Assembly: GCA_022709385.1 (NCBI GenBank)
Contig: JAKLIX010000005.1
Coordinates: forward strand, 62,001-126,000
Reading direction: 5' to 3'
DNA: 64,000 nt
From: Bacteroidota bacterium
Lineage (GTDB): Bacteria; Bacteroidota; Bacteroidia; Bacteroidales; CAIXZF01
This document shows, one piece after another, positions 54,753 through 62,481 of this stretch (position 1 is the first letter of the stretch; each line of letters starts with the position of its first letter). A model generated the notes under the pieces. That model did no database searches. It had not been told where the DNA came from and worked only from the letters and a program-made list of their open reading frames with translations. Made by a program: the position numbers and the translations under genes.

Positions 54753-55349
54753 ATGATATCCAAAAAATTCAAACCAGGAAACCTGCTTCAGCTTGTGCTG
54801 CTTTTGTGTCTGCCGGCGGCTCATCCCGCAGTCGGACAGGATAGCGAATTTCAGGATAGCAGCTTCCTGATGATCCTCGACATGCAGGAGTTTTACACTT
54901 CAGTACATTGCACCGACAGCGCATCCGAAAACGCCATCAGGGCCATGAACACACTGATTGAAAGGACCAGTCCTGACCAGGTCATCTATGTTACCTCCGC
55001 TTCCCTCAGCTTGTCATTATCCTGGAAGGGCATCCGTGTGGATACGGTTTACCGGCATAGCCTGGACAAACGGTTGAAGGTGGTGAACGAACGCCTGTTT
55101 GATAAAACAAGCGGGAATGCTTTCAGTTCCGGAGCCCTCACAGCCTTTCTCACAGCAAAGGGTGCAAAGGAAATCACGGTAGTGGGGCTGATGGCCGAAA
55201 AATGTGTAAAGCAAAGCCTGCTTGGAGGGCTGGAGAAGGGATTCAGGATGGTCACCTACCCGGAAGCACTTATCGCAAAGGATGGAAAGAGCAAGCAAAA
55301 GACCATGATACGCCTGGCAAAAAAGGGAGTCAGACTGGTTTACCGCTAA
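54753..55349 (+). CDS. Exported isochorismatase-like cysteine hydrolase
   Basis: About 198 residues from the ATG at 54753, which gives a signal peptide (MISKKFKPGNLLQLVLLLCL...VGQ); an ATG at 54720 would extend it. The isochorismatase-like fold is seen from FLMILDMQEFY (catalytic Asp), LFDKTSGNAFSSGAL (candidate catalytic Lys) and VVGLMAEKCVKQSLLGGL (catalytic Cys). Family members hydrolyse amides or isochorismate; a periplasmic location is unusual. The gene is 77 bases after the lipoprotein and probably in the same transcript. Confidence 0.75.
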   Translation: MISKKFKPGNLLQLVLLLCLPAAHPAVGQDSEFQDSSFLMILDMQEFYTSVHCTDSASENAIRAMNTLIERTSPDQVIYVTSASLSLSLSWKGIRVDTVYRHSLDKRLKVVNERLFDKTSGNAFSSGALTAFLTAKGAKEITVVGLMAEKCVKQSLLGGLEKGFRMVTYPEALIAKDGKSKQKTMIRLAKKGVRLVYR

Positions 55350-55455
55350 CCCACCGGCAGCACACCGGCAACCCGGCACAATAGCGTAAAGGTGTTTATT
55401 GAATACCCATTATATTTATTTATGTCTAATCGCTTTTGAGCGGAAATCAACCAAG

Positions 55456-57183
55456 CTACAGGTCAGATAATCCATTGGATATCAGCCATTCCAAATCCCG
55501 GTGCTGCTGCATCATGGCTTCCAGATGCTCCCTGATTTCCTGTGCAAGGGACGGCATTGCGGCATGCTGCTTCAGGCATTGCAGCATTTCCAGGGGCAGC
55601 AGCCATTCCCTCTGAAGATGTTTTACCTGATGCCAGAGCATGGGAAGCACTTCAGGATCAGTCAATTGTTCGGCCACTCCCCTTACAAGCTGGTATTTAC
55701 CGTGTAAATCGAGGCTTTCGGGCGAATGGACGATCTTGTGGGTCTTTTCCCCGGGTACGGGGAATGAGAAACCGAAGCCTTCAGGATCGGCCGGGCCGGG
55801 AAATGCAGATATAATTTCCGACCCGACAGCCATATCATAGGCACCCCATTCCGGTCGAAACAGCACGTCTTCTCCCATGCGTACCTCACAACTGGAAAAA
55901 GTTATCAGCAGGTTCTTTCCGTCTTTTCTTAAGATATGTTCAGGTACACCCTTCACCTCCACCCCGGAATCGAACACCAGCCTGCATTCCCTGCCGTGAA
56001 CGACACCGGACTGCAGGAAATCCCCTTCTGAGAGCAGTTCCGGCGGCACGGAAACATGCTGAAGCTTCCCGGCAGGAGATCCAAAACCGTGGGGATGGCG
56101 GTCTTTCCCGTGACCGGGCAGCATGTGGTGATGGTAGTTGAGGGTCACGGGGCCCGTCCACTGAAGGTAAACGGGTTCACCGGCGCTGTTGCATCGAAAG
56201 GCTGTAAGCGTACCGGAAACCTGCAGGCCGGAAGCATATACAACCGTAGCCGTATGTCCCGATCCCAGGGCCTTGTCCAGCGCGGCTTTCCCCCCGGTCT
56301 GCAGGGCCATGGTATTGCCAAACTCTTCCAGTACCCGGCCCAGATGTTCAAAATCAGGCGTCACAAAGAGCTGGGGTTGTTTGGTAGTAATGTCGAAACC
56401 GGTATGCATGGCATCCAGCGTATAGGGAAGCTTTTTCACGCCATTGTTGAGTGCGGAGAAACTTTCCCCGATAGAGGATAACAGGCCGGCTCCATAGATC
56501 TTCGGTTGCTTCAGATCCCCGATGAGGCCGTATTCCACCGTCCACCAGTGCAGATTCCGTATCAGTGCCATCTCCGATGGAGGGCCCATGCTTTTCTCAA
56601 TACTTTGCAGATTCAGCAAGGCCTTTTGTATGTCGGCGGCAGTAGAATACGGATCGGCCTTGACAATACTCAGGTGGCGTATGGCTTCGTAGAGGTCGTA
56701 GTCCCTTGCCGAGCTGAATGCCTTGCTGCCGAGCTCCCCGAAACGCACCAGGTAGGCGGCATATTCCGGATCGGCAATGATGGGCGCATGGCCGGCAGCT
56801 TCATGAATGATATCCGGAGCCGGGGTGTATTCCACCTGGTCGATGGGACGGATATCCGCAGCGATCACCAGGACATGGTATGCCTGGAACTCCATGAACG
56901 CCGAGGGAGGGATGAAGCCATCCACGGCAACCGCAGCCCAGCCTATCTCTTTCAGGATACGGTTCATCCCGTACATATGGGGGATATAATCGAGACTGAT
57001 CCCGGTTTTACCGAGGCCATCGAGGTAAGAACCGTGAGCCACCTTACTGAGATATTTCACATTCTGCCGCATCACGTAGCGCCAGATGGCGTGATCCTGC
57101 GCAGTATAATCATTGTAGGGCTGGTCAATCACCAGGCTCATCAGGTGTTTGGGCAGTTTGTCAAGGACTTCGTTGGTTTCCAT
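55456..57183 (-). CDS. phhA: Phenylalanine-4-hydroxylase-type aromatic amino acid hydroxylase, extended
   Basis: A 575-residue cytosolic enzyme that converts phenylalanine to tyrosine using O2 and a pterin. The catalytic domain is in residues about 20-330. The iron ligands are predicted to be His127 and His132 in PDIIHEAAGHAP and Glu217 in HWWTVEYGL. The remaining 240 residues (TVVYASGLQVSGTLTAF, VSVPPELLSEGDFLQSG, RGVAEQLTDPEVLPML) form an extra domain not present in the classical 260-residue bacterial PhhA; I do not recognise its function, although similar long forms are usual in Bacteroidota. Last gene of the aromatic operon, 9 bases after the flavin reductase gene. Confidence 0.9.
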   Translation of the reverse strand: METNEVLDKLPKHLMSLVIDQPYNDYTAQDHAIWRYVMRQNVKYLSKVAHGSYLDGLGKTGISLDYIPHMYGMNRILKEIGWAAVAVDGFIPPSAFMEFQAYHVLVIAADIRPIDQVEYTPAPDIIHEAAGHAPIIADPEYAAYLVRFGELGSKAFSSARDYDLYEAIRHLSIVKADPYSTAADIQKALLNLQSIEKSMGPPSEMALIRNLHWWTVEYGLIGDLKQPKIYGAGLLSSIGESFSALNNGVKKLPYTLDAMHTGFDITTKQPQLFVTPDFEHLGRVLEEFGNTMALQTGGKAALDKALGSGHTATVVYASGLQVSGTLTAFRCNSAGEPVYLQWTGPVTLNYHHHMLPGHGKDRHPHGFGSPAGKLQHVSVPPELLSEGDFLQSGVVHGRECRLVFDSGVEVKGVPEHILRKDGKNLLITFSSCEVRMGEDVLFRPEWGAYDMAVGSEIISAFPGPADPEGFGFSFPVPGEKTHKIVHSPESLDLHGKYQLVRGVAEQLTDPEVLPMLWHQVKHLQREWLLPLEMLQCLKQHAAMPSLAQEIREHLEAMMQQHRDLEWLISNGLSDL

Positions 57184-57192
57184 AATAAATTG

Positions 57193-58080
57193 TTAATCAG
57201 CCATCAGCAGGCAAAGCGCTTCCCAGTTCAGTCCGGATGCCAGCATGCTTTTGGCGGCCAGTTGAAAGGACTTGCTGCGTTCGGCAGGCTCTGGACAGCC
57301 CGGGAAGAGGTCTCGGAAACGGGGATCGTCCATCAATGCGCGTATATCCCTTTCATCAGGAAGGCGTTCATTGTTCCCGAGTTTTCCAAGTTCATTGCCG
57401 TTCAACAAGATGCTGTGCCTGATCCGTTCCGGGAGACTGTCGATGCCGATGCCGGTTTTTTCCAGGGGCTTATCCACCTTAAACAGTTGATCTCCAAAGG
57501 CTTTTATGTAATATGCTCCGCCCATGCGCCCGACCAAACGGATGCGGTTCGGGTCGATATTTCCCCGGGCATCAAGTACCGCTTCATCCACGTGGACCAT
57601 TTTGATGGTACAGATCACCAGGTTGGCGGCTCCCCCGCCCTCACCCGTCTCAATGACTTCTCTGACCTCACACTCGAATTGCACCGGCGACTCCGCCACG
57701 CGGAAAGGTTTGACGCTGAGCGAGGGAAGAGCGGTGAAGCCGGCTTTTTCAAATTCATTCACCCCTTTGGCGTATTCCGTGCTGGCCAGGTTCACCTGCT
57801 CCACCATATCGAAGGTCACCACATTGATGACCACTTCGGGTACTTCCTTGATATTCTGATACGTATGCTTGGTGGTATTGTCCCTGCCGCGCCTTGAGGG
57901 GGAGAAAATCAAAGTGGACGGATTCACCCCAAAAGCATTGAAGAAGCTGAAAGGTGAGAGGTTGGGCCTGCCGTTCGCGTCGATGGTGCTGGCAAAGGCG
58001 ATGGGACGGGGTGCCACGGCCTCAAGCATCAGGCGGTGCAGTTGCTGATGCGATACCGATGCCGGATCGATCGTTTTCAT
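57193..58080 (-). CDS. Flavin reductase-family protein
   Basis: About 295 residues from the ATG at 58080. The FMN-binding split-barrel is seen: PRPIAFASTIDANGRPNLSPFSFFNAFG, PPTLIFSPSRRG-like (STLIFSPSRRGRDNTTKHT) and NVVTFDMVEQVNLAST. In related clusters it accompanies homogentisate-pathway genes; its substrate is unknown. It may be a flavin reductase or a flavin-dependent enzyme that acts on a pathway intermediate. Its start overlaps the fahA stop by 4 bases (ATGA), showing tight translational coupling. Confidence 0.85.
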   Translation of the reverse strand: MKTIDPASVSHQQLHRLMLEAVAPRPIAFASTIDANGRPNLSPFSFFNAFGVNPSTLIFSPSRRGRDNTTKHTYQNIKEVPEVVINVVTFDMVEQVNLASTEYAKGVNEFEKAGFTALPSLSVKPFRVAESPVQFECEVREVIETGEGGGAANLVICTIKMVHVDEAVLDARGNIDPNRIRLVGRMGGAYYIKAFGDQLFKVDKPLEKTGIGIDSLPERIRHSILLNGNELGKLGNNERLPDERDIRALMDDPRFRDLFPGCPEPAERSKSFQLAAKSMLASGLNWEALCLLMAD

Positions 58081-59390
58081 TTGGACAGGGTTTGAAGGGC
58101 CGGTAAAATCCGGGTGACACATTCGCCAAAACCCATACGCAAACCATCTTTTTCGCAGCTTGCTTTCATCACCACCACATCATGATCCTCCAGGAAAGTG
58201 CGCTCCCTGCCGTCGGAATACTGAATGCTGTCTCTTCCGTTCCAGGTGATCTCGAGCAATGAGCCGAAGGATTCCCTGTCAGGGCCGCTGATGGTGCCGC
58301 TTGCACACAGATCGCCCACCCTCATGTTGCATCCGTTCACTGTATGATGGGCCAGTTGCTGGGCCATATTCCAATAAAGATAACGGAAATTGGAAAGGCA
58401 TACCCGTTTGGCTTCGGCACCCTCAGGCTGTATCCATACCTCAAGCCGGATGTCGAAACTGCGTTTCCCTTCAAAACTGAGGTAGGGCAGCACGGGATCC
58501 TGGGGCGGACCCGCCACCCGGAAAGGCTCCAGGGCTTCCATCGTTACGATCCAGGGTGATACCACCGAACCGAAATTTTTGGAAAGGAATGGACCGAGAG
58601 GAACATACTCCCACTTTTGTATATCCCTGGCTGACAAATCGTTAAATATCATCATCCCGAAGATATGATCCTCAGCCTCCGCCGTACTGACGCTGCTGCC
58701 CGACGGATTGTCCTTTCCGACCACAAAGGCCATTTCCAGTTCGAAATCGAGGTTGCGGGAGGGTGAAAAAACAGGCCCGTCGTTACCCGGATTGATCTGA
58801 CCCGACGGTCGTTTCACCGGTGTGCCGGAAACCATGATGGATGAGCTGTGGCCGTGATAAGCAACCGGAAGATGCTTCCAGTTGGGCAACAGGGCGTTTT
58901 TCGGATCGCGAAACATGAGCCCTACATTGGTTGCATGCTCCAGGCTCGAATAAAAATCGGTGTAATCGCCAACCCTGACGGGAAGCAGCATCTCCACTTC
59001 CTTAGCCGACAGCAGTGCCTGATTGCGAAACACTACCTTATCCCGCAAACTGCCATCTTCCTCCGAGAAGATACTGAGAAGCCTTTCCCTGACGGCCTTC
59101 CACACCGGTTTTCCCAGAGCGATAAAGTCGTTGAGACTGTCCTGCCTGAACACCCGGACCAGATCCTGAGGCAGGGTGGAGAAATAGCCTGCTTCGGCCA
59201 GCACCGAGAGATCCACCACGGTGTCTCCGATACGGGTCGCAGCCCTTGGCTTTAACCAGGCATTGTGTATGATCCCGAACGGCAGGTTCCAGAGTGGAAA
59301 ATCGCTGTCGGCCGCTACCGGTAACCATGAAGCAGGGAAGGGATTCATCTTCAGGGCTTCTTCCGGGCTGTGATTGCTGTCTTGATGCAT
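58077..59390 (-). CDS. fahA: Fumarylacetoacetase
   Basis: About 437 residues from the ATG at 59390, where a purine-rich leader precedes it; upstream in-frame codons overlap hppD and are rejected. It hydrolyses fumarylacetoacetate to fumarate and acetoacetate, the last step of tyrosine degradation. Hallmarks: YHGHSSSIMVSGTPVKRP (histidine/serine active-site region), LDFELEMAFVVG, IFNDLSARDIQKWEYVPLG, LSKNFGSVVSPWIV and CNMRVGDLCASGTISGP. The length is typical. It is 19 bases after hppD. Confidence 0.95.
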   Translation of the reverse strand: MHQDSNHSPEEALKMNPFPASWLPVAADSDFPLWNLPFGIIHNAWLKPRAATRIGDTVVDLSVLAEAGYFSTLPQDLVRVFRQDSLNDFIALGKPVWKAVRERLLSIFSEEDGSLRDKVVFRNQALLSAKEVEMLLPVRVGDYTDFYSSLEHATNVGLMFRDPKNALLPNWKHLPVAYHGHSSSIMVSGTPVKRPSGQINPGNDGPVFSPSRNLDFELEMAFVVGKDNPSGSSVSTAEAEDHIFGMMIFNDLSARDIQKWEYVPLGPFLSKNFGSVVSPWIVTMEALEPFRVAGPPQDPVLPYLSFEGKRSFDIRLEVWIQPEGAEAKRVCLSNFRYLYWNMAQQLAHHTVNGCNMRVGDLCASGTISGPDRESFGSLLEITWNGRDSIQYSDGRERTFLEDHDVVVMKASCEKDGLRMGFGECVTRILPALQTLSK

Positions 59391-59409
59391 CTCTCTGATT
59401 ATATATACT

Positions 59410-60507
59410 TTATAATGTTCCCCGCCTGGCTTGTTCTCTTTCGATGGATTCAAACAGGGCTTTAAAATTTCCTTTCCCGAAGGAAGTGGCTCCTTTTCGC
59501 TGGATGATCTCGAAAAAGACCGTGGGCCGGTCGAGCACCGGTTTGGTGAACAGTTGCAGCAGGTATCCCTCGTCATCCCTGTCGATCAGGATATTGAGCC
59601 TTTTCAGCACCTCCAGGTCCTCTTCAATCAGTCCGACACGCTCCGTTACCGTTTCGTAATAGGTGTCGGGAACATGCAGGAATTCCACGCCCCTGGCCCT
59701 GAGTTCACGAATGGTGTGGATGATGTCACCGGTGGCCATGGCCACATGCTGGACACCCGAACCACGGTAAAATTCGATGTATTCCTCGATCTGGCTTTTC
59801 TTCTTCCCGATGGCCGGTTCATTGATGGGAAACTTGATGTAGCCGTTCCCGTTGCTCATCACCTTGCTCATCAGGGCGGTGTATTCCGTGCTGATATCCT
59901 TGTCGTCGAAAGAGACCAGGTTGCGGAAACCCATTACATCCTCATAAAACTTCACCCAGATGTCCATCTGGCCCCAGTCCACATTGCCCACCATGTGATC
60001 GATGTACTTTAAACCCGTTTCGGCAGGCCTGTACGGGGGTTCCCAGGCAATATAGCCGGGCAGGAAAGCGCCTTGATAGTTCCTGCGTTCGACAAACACA
60101 TGAACAGTTTCTCCATAAGTATGGATACCGGCTCTTACCACCTCTCCATGGGCGTCCTTTTCCACCACAGGCTCGAAATAAGGCCGTGCGCCTCTTTTCA
60201 CGGTTTCCTCAAACGATTTCCGCGCATCGTCGACCCAGAGGGCAACCACTTTCACGCCGTCGCCGTGCCTGTTATGGTGTCCGGCGATGTGGTTATCCGG
60301 ATCCAGTGATGAAGTAAGCACAAAGCGGATCTTATCCTGCTTCAGCACATACGAAGTCCGGTCTTTCAATCCGGTTTCCAATCCGGCATAAGCCAGCGGC
60401 TGAAAACCAAAGGCGGTCTGGTAATAATGGGCTGCCTGTTTGGCATTGCCCACATAAAATTCAACGTAATCGGTGCCGTTGATCGGCAAAAAATCATTGG
60501 TGTTCAT
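59410..60507 (-). CDS. hppD: 4-hydroxyphenylpyruvate dioxygenase
   Basis: A 365-residue non-heme iron enzyme that makes homogentisate from 4-hydroxyphenylpyruvate and O2. Two VOC domains are seen. The predicted iron ligands are the His in KYIDHMVGNV, the His in GVQHVAMATGD and the Glu in VFFEIIQRKG. The C-terminal GKGNFKALFESIEREQ is typical. It follows hmgA after a 217-base gap filled with tandem repeats. Confidence 0.95.
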   Translation of the reverse strand: MNTNDFLPINGTDYVEFYVGNAKQAAHYYQTAFGFQPLAYAGLETGLKDRTSYVLKQDKIRFVLTSSLDPDNHIAGHHNRHGDGVKVVALWVDDARKSFEETVKRGARPYFEPVVEKDAHGEVVRAGIHTYGETVHVFVERRNYQGAFLPGYIAWEPPYRPAETGLKYIDHMVGNVDWGQMDIWVKFYEDVMGFRNLVSFDDKDISTEYTALMSKVMSNGNGYIKFPINEPAIGKKKSQIEEYIEFYRGSGVQHVAMATGDIIHTIRELRARGVEFLHVPDTYYETVTERVGLIEEDLEVLKRLNILIDRDDEGYLLQLFTKPVLDRPTVFFEIIQRKGATSFGKGNFKALFESIEREQARRGTL

Positions 60508-60553
60508 TGGTGATGTGATGTGGGGTTGGGGTTGGTTATTTTATTTTAGGGGG

Positions 60554-60723
60554 TTTATTGCTATAAAGCCGTACGGGTGGGTTTATTGCCATAAACCCGT
60601 ACGGGGGGGGGTTATTGCTATAAAGCCGTACGGGAGGGTTGATTGCTATAAAGCCGTACGGGGGGGGGGTTATTGCTATAAAGCCGTACGGGGGGGTTTA
60701 TTGCCATAAAGCCGTACGGGGGG
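60554..60723. repeat. Six-unit tandem repeat between hmgA and hppD
   Basis: Six copies of a 27-31-base unit with consensus TTTATTGCYATAAAGCCGTA followed by CGGG and a variable run of G. Each unit has a TTTAT-TGCY-ATAAA hairpin (4-base loop) and the 8-base palindrome CCGTACGG. Units begin at about 60554, 60582, 60612, 60639, 60670 and 60697. Unit differences are mostly in the G-run length. There are no spacers. Confidence 0.9.
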
Positions 60724-60724
60724 T

Positions 60725-61888
60725 TTAATTTGCCGGGTTCCACGACAGGTAATATTCCGGGTCTTCGATGGCCATGGCCTGGCGGGTAATCATCAGGGGA
60801 TTGAAGGTATCGACCATCACGGCCAGTTCCCGGGTTTCCCTGGCGCCCAGGCTGCGTTCGACCGCTCCGGGATGAGGACCGTGCACCAGGCCGATGGGAT
60901 GCAGCGTGATCTGTCCTTTGCTGACATGATTGCGGCTCATGAAATCCCCGTCCACATAGTACAGCACCTCGTCCGAATCCACATTGCTGTGGTTGTACGG
61001 AACGGGAATCGCATCAGGGTGATAGTCGTACAGCCTCGGAACAAAGGCGCACATCACGAAATTCCTGGCATCAAAGGTCTGGTGAACAGGAGGCGGCTGG
61101 TGGATACGACCGGTAATGGGCTCGAAATCATGGATAGAAAGCGCATAGGGATAGTGATAGCCGTCCCAGCCTGCCACATCGAAGGGATGGGTTGCAAAGT
61201 GATAGGGATACAGCATGTCATCCTTCTTGACATAGACTTTAAAATCACCTTTCTCATCATGCGTGATCAGTTCCATGGGCTTGCGGATGTCGCGCTCGTA
61301 AAAGGGTGCATGCTCCAGGAGCTGTCCGGCACGGTTGACATACCGCCTTGGAAAACGCACATAGCCAAAGGCTTCCACGATGAACAGGCGGTTGTCCCCG
61401 GTGTCGAAATGCATCTGGTAAGTCACCCCTTTGGGCACCACCAGGTGATCACCCTCCCGGAAGGGCAGCACCCCGTACATGCTGATCAGCTTTCCCGAAC
61501 CCAGATGTACGAAGATGACCTCATTGGCCGAGGCATTCCTGAAAAAATGATCTGTCATGCTCCTGCGCGGTGCAGCCACACTGATATACACATCCTGGTT
61601 GGCAAGTACGATCACCCGGCTGCCGATATAATCCTCAGCCGGCGCAATCTGAAAGCCCTGGAAACTCCGGTGACGGGTGTTCTTCTCCAGCACGATATCC
61701 GGGGCCAGGCTGCGCGCTTCATCAATGGCGCTGACCATGGTGGGGGGATATACATGATAGGTCAGCGAATACAAATCCGAAAAGCCTTCGGTAGAAACCA
61801 GCTGCTCGGCATAAAGCCCGCCGCCTTCCTTGCGGAACTGTACGTGACGTTTGGCAGGAATATTTCCAAGTTTGTGATAATGAGGCAT
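60725..61888 (-). CDS. hmgA: Homogentisate 1,2-dioxygenase
   Basis: A 387-residue iron enzyme that opens the homogentisate ring to maleylacetoacetate using O2. Hallmarks: KRHVQFRKEGGGLYAEQLVSTEGFSDLYS in pieces at the N-terminus, PYHFATHPFDVAGWDGYHYP, CAFVPRLYDYHPDAIPVPYNHSN in pieces and LHPIGLVHGPHPGA, which carry the expected metal-binding His and Glu residues. It is shorter than the 430-445-residue proteobacterial/animal enzyme but normal for this phylum as far as I recall. First gene of the operon; no exact TAnnTTTG lies in the 147 bases upstream. Confidence 0.95.
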   Translation of the reverse strand: MPHYHKLGNIPAKRHVQFRKEGGGLYAEQLVSTEGFSDLYSLTYHVYPPTMVSAIDEARSLAPDIVLEKNTRHRSFQGFQIAPAEDYIGSRVIVLANQDVYISVAAPRRSMTDHFFRNASANEVIFVHLGSGKLISMYGVLPFREGDHLVVPKGVTYQMHFDTGDNRLFIVEAFGYVRFPRRYVNRAGQLLEHAPFYERDIRKPMELITHDEKGDFKVYVKKDDMLYPYHFATHPFDVAGWDGYHYPYALSIHDFEPITGRIHQPPPVHQTFDARNFVMCAFVPRLYDYHPDAIPVPYNHSNVDSDEVLYYVDGDFMSRNHVSKGQITLHPIGLVHGPHPGAVERSLGARETRELAVMVDTFNPLMITRQAMAIEDPEYYLSWNPAN

Positions 61889-62035
61889 ATAGTAAGATCG
61901 ATTGGTATACTCAAATCAACAAATGAACGGGACTTTTGTTTGCAGCTTTTTTATTGCAATACAGGCCGGACAGATGTAACTTTTGCCTGCTCCCGGCGTC
62001 ATATAGCAAACAAGCGACCCAAACCTGATCACACC

Positions 62036-62470
62036 ATGAATACAGATCATACTTCCCCTCGTTTCCTGAATAATCTTGAAAGTCTGACCATGATCCTGCT
62101 GCTGGCAGCACTGCTGTGTCTGTCAGCCACCGTTGGATATGAGCGTGGCAGCCGTCACAGCGACATCCGGGTTAAAATACCCCTGGTCCGGACCCATCTC
62201 CCGGACACCATCCTTCCTGAAGACACGAACCATCAGCAATACTGGATCAGCGAAATCATCAAGGCATCAGGAAGAAGCAGTTGCGACCGGACTGCCCTGG
62301 CCGACACTGCCGGTCCGATCGCGTCATCCACAAAGCTTCCGGCCGATTACTGGAAAAAGGAAGTTCACAGGATCGTTGACCGGGAACAGAACAAACCGCT
62401 CGAGATGATGTTGTTCGATAAGTATTACTGGACACACTACCTGCTTGAGCACAGGCTCGAAGTGGAATAG
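62036..62470 (+). CDS. Small single-pass membrane protein of unknown function
   Basis: A 144-residue protein from the ATG at 62036 with one membrane segment (about residues 18-34, LTMILLLAALLCLSATVGY) and a 110-residue exported tail rich in charged residues with paired Tyr/Trp (QQYWISEI, PADYWKKEV, KYYWTHYLLEHRL). No domain is recognised. It is divergent from hmgA and convergent with the S46 peptidase gene, from which it is 11 bases apart. The frame continues open upstream antisense to hmgA, but that part is a shadow. Confidence 0.6.
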   Translation: MNTDHTSPRFLNNLESLTMILLLAALLCLSATVGYERGSRHSDIRVKIPLVRTHLPDTILPEDTNHQQYWISEIIKASGRSSCDRTALADTAGPIASSTKLPADYWKKEVHRIVDREQNKPLEMMLFDKYYWTHYLLEHRLEVE

Positions 62471-62481
62471 TCCCCGCCTTT

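Noticed and set aside
56506..57897. 463-residue open frame antisense to phhA and the flavin reductase gene
   Set aside because: Low-complexity shadow of two clear enzymes; no domain, no start signals.
58077..59576. Longer fumarylacetoacetase start at 59576
   Set aside because: The extra 62 residues overlap hppD and match no family N-terminus; the ATG at 59390 has a purine-rich leader.
60554..60723. CRISPR array between hmgA and hppD
   Set aside because: Units are directly adjacent with no unique spacers, and no cas genes are present.
60872..62035. Long open frame antisense to hmgA
   Set aside because: It is a shadow of hmgA; only the part from 62036 on has its own start and a plausible membrane protein.
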